NCBI GenBank assembly: GCA_022565415.1
Contig: JAIUMT010000066.1
Location: forward strand, 1-13,218
Length of the DNA: 13,218 bases
DNA from: Balneolales bacterium
GTDB lineage: Bacteria > Bacteroidota > Rhodothermia > Balneolales > HLUCCA01
Reading direction: 5' to 3'
Both the position numbers and the translations under genes were made by a program. Below the pieces are notes generated by a model that saw only the letters and a program-made list of their open reading frames with translations, ran no database searches and was not told the DNA's origin. This document shows positions 1-6,988 of the stretch, piece after piece. The first letter of the stretch is position 1, and every line of letters starts with the position of its first letter.

Positions 1-960
1 AAGAATCTCTTTGAAATCCCGTCTATTGTTACCGATTCGCTGGGTACCATCCTTCATTACCGCAATATCGACGAGCGGCAATTACGTCCCGAGACGGTAG
101 AAAAATTCGCCTCATTAAACGACCCTATTGCCATTACCGTAATGGATACCGATGGTGGAGTTAATTATCAGTATGCCTATTTTGGGGAAAGCGCGATCGT
201 GCAAAGTTTACGATTTTTCCCATATATACAGTTCGGACTTTTAGCTGTCTTCCTGGGACTGCTTTATCTGAATTTGAGCAATATTCGCCGCACGGAGCAA
301 TCTAATTTGTGGGTTGGAATGGCTAAAGAGGCGGCACATCAGCTCGGAACTCCGCTTTCTAGTATGATGGGGTGGGTAGAGCTGTTGCGATCTACCACCA
401 AAGAGCAGGAGTCGGTTGGCATCGCCCTCGAATTGGAAGAGGATATTCGAAGGTTGCAAAATGTGGCCGATCGGTTTAATAAAATCGGGTCATCGCCTGA
501 GTTAAAACCGTATCGCGTTGAGCCTGTGTTGAATCAGGTAATCGATTATATCGAGAAACGTCTTCCACGCATCGGAAAAGTGGTCGAAATCCGTCGGGAA
601 ATTGCCACAGATTTGAAGATTCAGCTAAATCAGGATTTGTTTTCCTGGTCTATCGAAAATTTGATGAAAAACGCGCTTGATGCCATCGACAGCAAAAAGG
701 ACAATCAATTCGTGGCAATTCGTACCTACATTGAATCGAACAATCTCGTTATCGAAATCGAAGATTCGGGCAAAGGCATAGAGAAAAAGCTGTTTGAGGA
801 AATTTTCACGCCCGGCTACAGCACGAAAAAGAGAGGATGGGGACTCGGACTCAGCCTCACTCGCCGAATTATCGAGGAATACCACGGAGGCAAAATCATT
901 GTTCTGAGGTCGGCTCCGGGCGAAGGCACCGTGTTTCGCATAACCCTGCCCGGAAAGTAA
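1..960 (+). CDS. Sensor histidine kinase, C-terminal part (5' end outside window)
   Basis: The frame is open from base 1, so the start lies upstream; 319 residues are visible. Visible residues 1-70 look like the end of an extracytoplasmic sensor region. A single membrane segment follows at about 72-92, and the kinase core comes almost directly after it with no room for a HAMP domain. The phospho-acceptor helix has AHQLGTP with the histidine at about residue 113. The ATP-binding domain shows an N box (ENLMKNA, about 219-225), a G1 box (DSGKGI, about 255-260), and an F/G2 region (FTPGYSTKKRGWGLGLSL, ending near 286). It should autophosphorylate on His and pass phosphate to a response regulator, which is not in the window. 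The residue after the acceptor histidine is Gln instead of the usual Glu. The stop codon directly abuts the stop of the convergent ribE. The signal sensed is unknown. Confidence 0.93.
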   Translation, partial: KNLFEIPSIVTDSLGTILHYRNIDERQLRPETVEKFASLNDPIAITVMDTDGGVNYQYAYFGESAIVQSLRFFPYIQFGLLAVFLGLLYLNLSNIRRTEQSNLWVGMAKEAAHQLGTPLSSMMGWVELLRSTTKEQESVGIALELEEDIRRLQNVADRFNKIGSSPELKPYRVEPVLNQVIDYIEKRLPRIGKVVEIRREIATDLKIQLNQDLFSWSIENLMKNALDAIDSKKDNQFVAIRTYIESNNLVIEIEDSGKGIEKKLFEEIFTPGYSTKKRGWGLGLSLTRRIIEEYHGGKIIVLRSAPGEGTVFRITLPGK

Positions 961-979
961 CTACTTTTCTCGGTTTTTT
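950..979 (+). terminator. Probable intrinsic terminator of the histidine kinase gene, lying across both stop codons
   Basis: A hairpin can form with bases 950-958 as the left arm and 963-973 as the right arm, giving nine pairs with two single-T bulges (968 and 970) and a four-base loop at 959-962. It is followed at once by six T residues (974-979) on the plus strand. The left arm is the end of the kinase coding sequence, and the right arm and T tract are the last codons of the convergent ribE. The minus-strand copy has no T run after it, so it would serve only the kinase transcript. The bulges make the call moderate. Confidence 0.45.
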
Positions 980-1554
980 AGATAACGAAGCACGTATTTG
1001 CCCAGAATATCGAATTCCAAATTAACGCTGTCGCCCGGCTGAAGTTGGTGCATGTTGGTGTGTTCGTGGGTATACGGGATAATCGCGACGGTAAATGCGG
1101 TTTTCTCTTCGCGTGCAACGGTTAAGCTGATTCCGTTTAGTGTTATACTACCCCGACCAACGATGTAATCCGAATATTCGTCGGGAAATCCAACACGATA
1201 CAACCATCCGGATTCTTCTTCGACAACCTCCAGAACTTCCCCAACGATGTCGACATGTCCCTGCACCACATGACCATCCAAGCGCTGATCAAACGTCAAC
1301 GATCTTTCTAGATTCACTTTGTCGCCCGTTTTTGTTTGCGAAAAATTGGTCTTTCGGAGGGTTTCCTCAACGAGTTGGGTGGTGAATGAGGTCGCATCGC
1401 AGGCGATAACCGTCTGACATACGCCGTTCACGCACACACTATCGTCGACCGACAATTCTGTAGCGAATTTCGACGAAAACTTCATGGTTCGTCCGCCGTT
1501 TGTGTCGATGGCTTCTTCCACCCGACCTAAATCTTCAATAATTCCAGTAAACAT
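961..1554 (-). CDS. ribE: Riboflavin synthase, alpha-type
   Basis: It joins two molecules of 6,7-dimethyl-8-ribityllumazine by dismutation to give riboflavin and the pyrimidine precursor, in the cytoplasm. The 197 residues match the usual length and show the internal duplication of the family, with two similar barrels at about 1-92 and 93-190. The diagnostic start MFTGIIEDLG is present, as are VCVNGVCQTV (about 40-49), GHVVQGHVDIVG (about 94-105), SITLNGISLTV (about 136-146) and IPYTHEHTN (about 159-167). It starts with ATG 18 nt after the ribD stop on the same strand, so the two form an operon. No clear Shine-Dalgarno sequence is visible in the gap. The gene is named ribE in E. coli-style nomenclature (ribC in some genomes; ribB in Bacillus subtilis). 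Its last codons double as the terminator of the facing kinase gene. Confidence 0.96.
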   Translation of the reverse strand: MFTGIIEDLGRVEEAIDTNGGRTMKFSSKFATELSVDDSVCVNGVCQTVIACDATSFTTQLVEETLRKTNFSQTKTGDKVNLERSLTFDQRLDGHVVQGHVDIVGEVLEVVEEESGWLYRVGFPDEYSDYIVGRGSITLNGISLTVAREEKTAFTVAIIPYTHEHTNMHQLQPGDSVNLEFDILGKYVLRYLKNREK

Positions 1555-1572
1555 GGTTATAATAGTTTTGCT

Positions 1573-2712
1573 TTAAAATCTTCCTGTGAACAACATATCG
1601 GGTCCGACTTGTTCCCACGAACTGCTTCGGAATTCCATAATTTCTTGCATTCGTTCGATGCCGAGTCCTAAAATCGAGCGTTTTCCACCGCCGAGTAACT
1701 TGGGCGCTACGAATAGGTGCAACTTATCTACCAACCCTTGCTTGAGCAATGCGGTTCCGAGCGACCCACCTGACTCTACCATAACAGAACTCACTCCAAG
1801 CCGCCCGAGTTTCGCCAGGGCCAGATCCAAATCGGCATGACCATCCACCTGCGACACCGAAATCGTCTTGCCACGGTACGCATCGGGCTGAAGCAACCTC
1901 AGCACTTCATCGTCTGCGGAGGGCTCGCTGAGGGCCCTGTTGTGCGTTACGCGGTAGGTTTTGTCCACATACTGATCGTTGAACAAATTCAGATGCGCAG
2001 GCAATTCCCCGGGACCGTCCACAATCACCCGCACTGGCTGACGCCCTTCTATTTTCCGAACCGTCAATCGCGGATTGTCGAAAAGCGCGGTATGCCGGCC
2101 AATCATCACTGCATCGTACACACTTCGCCAATAATGCACCTTCGTGAGCGCCTCGTCCGAAGTTATCCACTGCGATTCTCCGTTCTGAGCCGCCGTGTAT
2201 CCATCGAGTGTTTGGGCTATTTTGAGCATCACATACGGGCGCTCTGTAGTGATATGGTGCAAAAAGAATTCGTTTTGAAGCGTCGCTTCTTCTTCCATCA
2301 GTCCGAGATCGACCTGAATCCCATTTCGTCGCAACATGGCGATCCCGGCGCCCGAAACCTTCGGATTTGGATCCTCAAGCGCCACAACAACCCTCTTCAA
2401 TGGCAATTCCGATAAGGCCAACGCGCACGGAGGCGTCTTTCCGTAGTGCGAGCAGGGCTCGAGCGTCACATACACCGTCGCATCAATGAAATCCCGCTCA
2501 TCCTTCACACGCTTCAACGCATTCACCTCAGCATGCGCCTTGCCATAGCGCTCATGATACCCCTTGGCCAACAATTTTCCCTCCCGCGAAACAATCACAC
2601 AGCCAACCAACGGATTCGGACTCACATACCCGCGCCCCTTCTCCGCCGCACGCAGCGCCATTTTCATCCATTTCGCATCGTCTTTCGTAAATACCGGCTT
2701 AACTTGTCTCAC
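1573..2712 (-). CDS. ribD: Bifunctional riboflavin biosynthesis protein RibD (deaminase/reductase)
   Basis: It deaminates 2,5-diamino-6-ribosylamino-4-pyrimidinone 5'-phosphate and then reduces the ribosyl side chain with NADPH, the two steps before lumazine formation. The N-terminal CMP/dCMP deaminase-type domain (about 12-150) carries the zinc site HAEVNA (His60, Glu62) and PCSHYGKTPPC (Cys87, Cys96). It also has SPNPLVGCVIV and DPNPKVSGAG. The reductase domain (about 158-376) begins RPYVMLKIAQTLDGYTA and has the MVESGGSLGTALL segment and a LVDKLHLFVAPKLLGG region. The 379 residues match full-length RibD. The start is GTG at 2712-2710; no in-frame ATG lies upstream, and the next Met codons fall inside the first conserved helix, so GTG is the best choice. 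No FMN riboswitch was recognisable upstream. Other riboflavin genes are not in the window. Confidence 0.96.
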   Translation of the reverse strand: MRQVKPVFTKDDAKWMKMALRAAEKGRGYVSPNPLVGCVIVSREGKLLAKGYHERYGKAHAEVNALKRVKDERDFIDATVYVTLEPCSHYGKTPPCALALSELPLKRVVVALEDPNPKVSGAGIAMLRRNGIQVDLGLMEEEATLQNEFFLHHITTERPYVMLKIAQTLDGYTAAQNGESQWITSDEALTKVHYWRSVYDAVMIGRHTALFDNPRLTVRKIEGRQPVRVIVDGPGELPAHLNLFNDQYVDKTYRVTHNRALSEPSADDEVLRLLQPDAYRGKTISVSQVDGHADLDLALAKLGRLGVSSVMVESGGSLGTALLKQGLVDKLHLFVAPKLLGGGKRSILGLGIERMQEIMEFRSSSWEQVGPDMLFTGRF

Positions 2713-2732
2713 AGCTATAAAAATTTCAGATT

Positions 2733-2834
2733 TTGGGATGATGTCGCCGTTGCTCCCGCCCCGTTCAACACCCTTACTTCCGGCACCCGCAAGCTACATA
2801 TCAACACGCACTGCAACACCAAAAGACATCCCAA
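2733..2834. repeat. Imperfect inverted repeat, about 102 bp end to end
   Basis: The left arm 2733-2745 (TTGGGATGATGTC) pairs with the right arm 2825-2834 (GACATCCCAA) if three bases (2738-2740) are looped out, giving ten pairs. Inside these arms GTTGC (2749-2753) pairs with GCAAC (2813-2817). The extra three bases make a tandem ATG-ATG, as if one arm had gained a triplet. The right arm lies in the first copy of the 32-bp direct repeat. This could be the terminal inverted repeat of a small non-coding element or a structured leader; chance is not excluded. Confidence 0.35.
2803..2834. repeat. 32-bp direct repeat, copy 1
   Basis: This stretch, starting AACACGCACTGCAACACC, is identical base for base to 2891-2922. 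The two copies start 88 bp apart, which is not a multiple of three, so they do not encode a repeated peptide in one frame. Similarity falls away outside the 32 bp on both sides. Confidence 0.9.
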
Positions 2835-2890
2835 TACGTATCCTGCTCCTGCTGACAGTCCATGGCCATCACAATACCAAATTACACGTG

Positions 2891-2922
2891 AACACGCACT
2901 GCAACACCAAAAGACATCCCAA
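2891..2922. repeat. 32-bp direct repeat, copy 2
   Basis: This is the second exact copy of the repeat at 2803-2834, with 56 bp of unrelated sequence between the copies. Unlike copy 1, I find no matching inverted arm beside it. With only two copies, and no regular spacer series, it is not a CRISPR array. Confidence 0.9.
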
Positions 2923-2990
2923 GGCGCTCCAAGTTACGATTATTCCCGAACCATTACCCGAGCAAATGCCGTTCAAAGATTCATGGGCCT

Positions 2991-3032
2991 AAAATAAAAA
3001 AGTCCTGCCCGGTGATTACACCAGGCAGGACT
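2991..3032 (-). terminator. Strong intrinsic terminator for ppiD and the mla block
   Basis: The hairpin spans 3001-3032. AGTCCTGCC (3001-3009) pairs perfectly with GGCAGGACT (3024-3032), then after one mismatch GGTG (3011-3014) pairs with CACC (3019-3022) around an ATTA loop. On the minus strand it is followed by TTTTTATTTT (complement of 2991-3000). It lies 23 bp after the ppiD stop, the right place and direction to end that transcript. Confidence 0.92.
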
Positions 3033-3055
3033 CAAATATCAATCGGCAAACATTC

Positions 3056-5140
3056 TTACATGAAGAATCGTCGGAAATCGTTGATTTCAGCATCTTCTTT
3101 GAGTCGTTCTACCCAAATTTCCTGAAATCCTTGTGATTTCTGTTGTTGCAGACGCTGACGTGCTTGCTGACGAAACGATGAAGGAATGGTTGCATCGGCT
3201 TCTGGTTGTGAGCGATCTGTAACATAAATCACAAATGCGGCATTATCGCCTGTTACAACCTTAGAAACTGTATTTAACTCAACTCCGAAAGCTGCTCCGA
3301 CTACTTTTGGCTCACGTCCGGCACCTGGAATGGTATTGGCAGAAAGTCGCAATGTAGATACAGTTTGCACTTCTTTTCCATCAGCAGCAGCTAAGGCTTC
3401 TAATGTGTTATTTGAAGAAAGCAATTGCTCAACGCGGGTACGAGTGAGGTCCTGACGTTTCTTGGCTCGAAGTGTTGTTTCGATTTGAGCTCTAACTTCT
3501 TCGACTGGTCTTGGACCGGCACTGATAACTTCACGAACTTTTAATACGATGAATCGGTCGTCCAGTTCAATAACCTCAGGAATTACGTTTCTTCTGGAGA
3601 TTTTTTCAAGTTCAGCAAGTAGAATTCGGCTCTGACCAATTCCTGTGATGAACGGAGTATCTTTGGTTGCGAAACCTTCTGAAACGGGTAGCCCGCGTCG
3701 TTCTGCTTCACGATCAAATCCGTCCATATCGGCAAACTCACGGAAGTCCATAGCATCTTCACGTTGCTGACGAATTGTTCCGCCACCGTCTGCTTCAATA
3801 ATGCGGGAAAATTGTGCAAGTCGAACTTCCTGGTTGGTGCGGTCTAATACCTGGAAAATCACAAATGCGTTACCGTCTTCCAATGGCTGGGTTAGATTTC
3901 CAACACGGGTGTTGAAGATTGCGTTGCCAATAGCAGTAGAATAGTCGCCGCGGGCTACATAGCCTAGATCACCGCCACGAACTGCAGAATTATGTGCCGA
4001 ATTGCTACGCGCGATATCAGCAAAAGACTCGCCTGCATTAACACGTGATACAATATCACGGGCAGCGGCTTGTTGTTCAGCACGGTTTGCCTCAGTAAAG
4101 TTCAAGCGGATTGTACGTACACGGGTAAATTGCTCAGATCCGGTGCGGCTAGCTGATTTCTTGGCAATGGTAACCAAATCGTCGTGGACAATTGGGTTCG
4201 TTACTTCGCCGGTTTGCATAGAAACGGCATCAGCAAGGTACCAATTAACTTCAGAGGCATTTAACCAACCACCGTAAAACGGGCGATCTGAAAAGTTTTG
4301 GTAAACAAAGATGGAGTCGTTTTCAGCTGAGGCAAAACTAGCACGCATTCCATCGATTTCACTGATGATGCGTATCGTGTCTTCTGAGGTTGGAAGTTTA
4401 GAAAACTCAACAAAGTCGAATCTCCAGGACTTGTCCTGCTGGAATTTATCGCGGTTTGCACGATAATAGCTACGAATTTCAGAGTCACTGATGGTCAATT
4501 CGTCGTCTGAAACACCAGAGTATGGGAAGCGAACAAACTGAAGAGATGCAGTTGAGTTCTCACGAACAAATTCCTGGCGAATTTCATCGTCGCTAACACG
4601 CAGAGACGATTCGATGTAGGCATTGAGTTTTTCGCGACTACGTTGTTCACGAAGCTGAGCTTCGATATTCAACCAGATTTCGGTGTTTTCCGGAGCTGCA
4701 ATAGCGTCTTGCATGGCAAGTCGATCAATGCTTCCATCTTCACGGGTGAAAAACTGAGCAACCATTGGGTGCGGACGATCGCCGGTAATCATTTCAATCA
4801 CTTCTTCGTCGGTGACTATGATACCGAGGCGTTCCATTTCCGAATCGATGATGCGTTCGAGCACCAGTTCATCCCAGGCGAGTTCATCGTAATACGAGCG
4901 CATTTCCATCGTTGGTGCCTGACCAGTTTGTTCCTGGTAGCGTTGTGTATACGCATTTACCCGGGCATTGTACTCCTCAGAGGTAATAGCACGGCCGTTT
5001 ACTTCACCAAATGAACGGGGTCCGAGCATGATAGAGTCTATCGCACCTGTATCGGCGAGTCCCCATAGTAGACCAAATGAGAGAATCAGTATCCAGAAGA
5101 TAACTTTTGTACTGTTTCTCAGTCTTTCCATCAGAGCCAT
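3056..5140 (-). CDS. ppiD: PpiD-like membrane-anchored periplasmic chaperone / peptidyl-prolyl isomerase
   Basis: It likely helps exported proteins fold as they leave the Sec translocon, anchored in the inner membrane with its bulk in the periplasm. The 694 residues have the PpiD layout: a short cytoplasmic start (MALMERLRNS), one membrane helix at about 13-29, a SurA/PpiD-type N-terminal chaperone region at about 40-200, and a parvulin (PpiC) domain at about 338-437 with FADIARSNS, GGDLGYVARGDY and VGNLTQPL. The segments at about 237-335 and 440-550 resemble degenerate parvulin modules, so the protein may be mostly chaperone. The ATG at 5140 is preceded by AGGA 7 nt upstream; a second ATG three codons in is possible. 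It follows mlaD by 101 bp on the same strand, with a hairpin between them, and ends just before a strong terminator. The symbol rests on architecture, not on proven orthology to the E. coli gene. Confidence 0.85.
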   Translation of the reverse strand: MALMERLRNSTKVIFWILILSFGLLWGLADTGAIDSIMLGPRSFGEVNGRAITSEEYNARVNAYTQRYQEQTGQAPTMEMRSYYDELAWDELVLERIIDSEMERLGIIVTDEEVIEMITGDRPHPMVAQFFTREDGSIDRLAMQDAIAAPENTEIWLNIEAQLREQRSREKLNAYIESSLRVSDDEIRQEFVRENSTASLQFVRFPYSGVSDDELTISDSEIRSYYRANRDKFQQDKSWRFDFVEFSKLPTSEDTIRIISEIDGMRASFASAENDSIFVYQNFSDRPFYGGWLNASEVNWYLADAVSMQTGEVTNPIVHDDLVTIAKKSASRTGSEQFTRVRTIRLNFTEANRAEQQAAARDIVSRVNAGESFADIARSNSAHNSAVRGGDLGYVARGDYSTAIGNAIFNTRVGNLTQPLEDGNAFVIFQVLDRTNQEVRLAQFSRIIEADGGGTIRQQREDAMDFREFADMDGFDREAERRGLPVSEGFATKDTPFITGIGQSRILLAELEKISRRNVIPEVIELDDRFIVLKVREVISAGPRPVEEVRAQIETTLRAKKRQDLTRTRVEQLLSSNNTLEALAAADGKEVQTVSTLRLSANTIPGAGREPKVVGAAFGVELNTVSKVVTGDNAAFVIYVTDRSQPEADATIPSSFRQQARQRLQQQKSQGFQEIWVERLKEDAEINDFRRFFM

Positions 5141-5208
5141 TGAAAAATCCTATACCAGTTAAATGAATGTAAATTGTGATGTAGACACCACGGAAAAATT
5201 AGCAATTT

Positions 5209-5229
5209 AGCCTCATAATATACGAGGCT
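5209..5229 (-). terminator. Hairpin after mlaD: weak terminator or intercistronic processing site
   Basis: On the minus strand AGCCTCGTA pairs with TATGAGGCT around a TAT loop, starting 12 nt after the mlaD stop. One pair is a G-U wobble in the minus-strand RNA but an A-C mismatch in the plus-strand RNA, so the structure is designed for the mla direction. A TTTTT run comes only about 9 nt after the stem, so termination may be partial, allowing some read-through into ppiD. Confidence 0.45.
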
Positions 5230-5241
5230 TTACGACGAAAC

Positions 5242-6171
5242 TCAAAACACATCAACCAGGCGTATGTGTCGAAGGAAATGACGCGGATTTTCGTTGATAT
5301 CCTGAACGAGGCGATTCACATTCACTGTAAGTGTATCCAGGTTATCGTATAACGACGGATCGTTGACCAATTTCCCGAGAGTACCCTCGCCATCGTTAAT
5401 CTTTTGCATGATTTGAGCCAGGTTGGCACTCACGTCTTTTAAAGAAACCGACATCTCCTGCAACTCAACCGACGTCGCTTCCAAATTCTTAATAGTGCGT
5501 TGAATTTCTCCACGCTCTTCGGAGGTAAGCTCTTCTAGATTCGAAAGCATAGACTCCAGGCTTCTCAGACTTTTAGCAATATCGTTACGGGTTTCGGAAA
5601 TGAGCTCATCCACCTGACCTGTAGTTCTCTGCAGGTTCCCCAAAGTGCCTTCGATGTCGGCGCGACCACCTTCTCTGAACATCTCTTCAATTTCGGTTAG
5701 TAATGTGTTCACCCGAACAGTCGATTCCGATATGTTAGTAGATATTTCCGAGCCCGAGTTAGCAAGTTCTGCAAACATTCCCTCATCGTAAACACCTTCT
5801 AAGTCGCCTCCATAAGGAATCATCTCGGAGGAGTTCCCACGCTGAATTTCAATAGCTTTTGAGCCAAGTAAATCCACAGATGTGATTATAGCAAGCGACC
5901 CTTTAGGAAGTCCGTCGGGCACGTTAAGGTTTATCGTAACACGAACACTATCGCTTTGCAACAATTCGAGTTTCTGAACCGATCCAATTTTAATACCACT
6001 TACAAGAACTGTAGTACCAACTGAAAGTCCGTCAACTTTGGCATAATCAACATGATAGACTGTCCCCATTCGAAAAATGGGAGCATCTTTCATTACGCGG
6101 AAACCAACGAAGCCCACCACAATGGCGAGCACAACCGTGATCCCGATTTTAAGTTCATTTCCTAATCTCAA
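5242..6171 (-). CDS. mlaD: MlaD-type MCE-domain lipid transport protein
   Basis: It is the substrate-binding, periplasm-facing subunit of an MlaFED-like ABC transporter that moves phospholipids between the inner and outer membranes. It has an N-terminal membrane anchor at about 8-25, one MCE domain at about 35-115 (VDGLSVGTTVLVSGIKIGSV, then LLGSKAIEIQRG), and a long C-terminal helical region at about 150-300 rich in Glu, Leu and Asn. The 309 residues are longer than the E. coli protein (about 180) because of this tail, as is common in Bacteroidota-type MlaD proteins. The start is TTG at 6171-6169, supported by GGAG eight bases upstream and by the membrane anchor beginning at once. The TTG overlaps the stop of a five-codon frame, which might couple initiation. 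It follows mlaF by 79 bp on the same strand. Confidence 0.9.
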   Translation of the reverse strand: MRLGNELKIGITVVLAIVVGFVGFRVMKDAPIFRMGTVYHVDYAKVDGLSVGTTVLVSGIKIGSVQKLELLQSDSVRVTINLNVPDGLPKGSLAIITSVDLLGSKAIEIQRGNSSEMIPYGGDLEGVYDEGMFAELANSGSEISTNISESTVRVNTLLTEIEEMFREGGRADIEGTLGNLQRTTGQVDELISETRNDIAKSLRSLESMLSNLEELTSEERGEIQRTIKNLEATSVELQEMSVSLKDVSANLAQIMQKINDGEGTLGKLVNDPSLYDNLDTLTVNVNRLVQDINENPRHFLRHIRLVDVF

Positions 6172-6179
6172 CGTATTGT

Positions 6180-6183
6180 CTCC
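6180..6183 (-). promoter_or_regulatory. Shine-Dalgarno GGAG deciding the TTG start of mlaD
   Basis: On the minus strand GGAG ends eight bases before the TTG start codon of mlaD. It is one of the few clear Shine-Dalgarno sequences in the window and is the main support for a non-ATG start here. Confidence 0.6.
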
Positions 6184-6250
6184 ATTTTATTGCTCTTAAA
6201 CGCTGGTTTTCCGATTATCGGATTCACACCTGATTGCAACACTAATAATT

Positions 6251-6985
6251 TCATATTTGATATTCACTTGCTCTGGTGAATTCCATGAGCCGTTTATTAT
6301 CAGACTTCTTCAGCTCATCAATCGTACCATACCAACTCAACTTCTGCTCATCAATAAACGCCGCGAACTCAGCCACCCTCAACACACTATGCATGTCGTG
6401 AGAAATAACCACCGAGGTTATCGATAAATTCTTCGACATGTGAATAATGAGGTCGTTAATTTCGTCTGATGTCTCCGGATCTAGTCCCGAGGTTGGTTCA
6501 TCATACAGCAAATACTCTGGCTCAAGCACAATCGCTCGCGCCAAGCCCACTCTTTTCTTCATACCACCCGATAATTCGGAGGTTCCTTTGTCGCCAATGT
6601 TCTCCAAGTTCACCATTTCCAGGCACGACATCACACGATCGCGGATTTCCTTCTCGGTTTTACGGGTAAAATACCGCAACGGGAAGGCCACGTTTTCGAA
6701 TGCAGATATGGAATCGAACAAGGCACCGCCCTGAAAAAGAACTCCGAATTTCTGACGAACGATGCGAAGGTCTACATAAGTCAAGTCATTCAAGTTTCTT
6801 CCATCGATTAACACATTGCCAGAATCTGGGTACATCAACCCGTTTAAATGCTTCATCAGCACAGATTTACCAGACCCGGACTTACCAATGATGGCCAACG
6901 TAGTACCGTCATTGATGGTTAGATTCACATTGTCCCAGACAAGTGTATCGCCGAATGATTTTTTTAAATCTTTGATTTCTAGCAT
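6251..6985 (-). CDS. mlaF: MlaF-type ABC transporter ATP-binding protein
   Basis: It is the cytoplasmic ATPase that powers the MlaE permease. The 244 residues are typical. The Walker A site is GKSGSGKS (about 34-41), the Q loop has VLFQGGALFDS (about 82-92), the signature is LSGGMKKRVGLARAI (about 138-152), Walker B is YLLYDEP (about 158-164), the D loop is TSGLDP, and the switch histidine is in ISHDM (His196). The GALFDS segment after the Q loop and the LSGGM signature are characteristic of the Mla/Ttg2/TGD group. The ATG is 3 bp after the mlaE stop, so translation is likely coupled; no clear Shine-Dalgarno sequence is seen. Confidence 0.95.
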   Translation of the reverse strand: MLEIKDLKKSFGDTLVWDNVNLTINDGTTLAIIGKSGSGKSVLMKHLNGLMYPDSGNVLIDGRNLNDLTYVDLRIVRQKFGVLFQGGALFDSISAFENVAFPLRYFTRKTEKEIRDRVMSCLEMVNLENIGDKGTSELSGGMKKRVGLARAIVLEPEYLLYDEPTSGLDPETSDEINDLIIHMSKNLSITSVVISHDMHSVLRVAEFAAFIDEQKLSWYGTIDELKKSDNKRLMEFTRASEYQI

Positions 6986-6988
6986 GGG

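Larger units (their letters stand above)
2713..3000. other. Gene-free region upstream of ribD, containing repeats
   Basis: This is the bulk of the 343-bp gap between the ribD start and the ppiD stop. No convincing gene is present: plus-strand frames through it are antisense continuations of ribD shadows, and the minus strand has only tiny frames. It contains a 32-bp direct repeat (2803-2834 and 2891-2922) and an imperfect inverted repeat (2733-2834). I see no FMN-riboswitch consensus and no clear promoter, although the ribDE promoter should lie here because the terminator at 2991-3032 is directed toward ribD and would stop transcripts coming from ppiD. Confidence 0.6.

Noticed and set aside
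2801..2869. 22-codon Cys-rich minus-strand frame running into the 32-bp repeat (four Cys, stop TGA at 2801)
   Set aside because: No Shine-Dalgarno sequence, very short, and its coding content would be set by the repeat; the second repeat copy is not in an equivalent frame.
2803..2922. Possible CRISPR array
   Set aside because: Only two repeat copies with one 56-bp spacer, no third copy nearby and no cas genes.
1837..2997. Long plus-strand frames across ribD and into the upstream gap
   Set aside because: They are antisense to well-conserved RibD motifs and their predicted products have odd His/Arg/Pro-rich composition without recognisable motifs.
6210..6222. Perfect short palindrome TCCGAT-T-ATCGGA between mlaF and mlaD
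   Set aside because: Six-base arms with a one-base centre cannot form an RNA hairpin without opening pairs, there is no T tract, and palindromes of this size are common; an operator is possible but unsupported.
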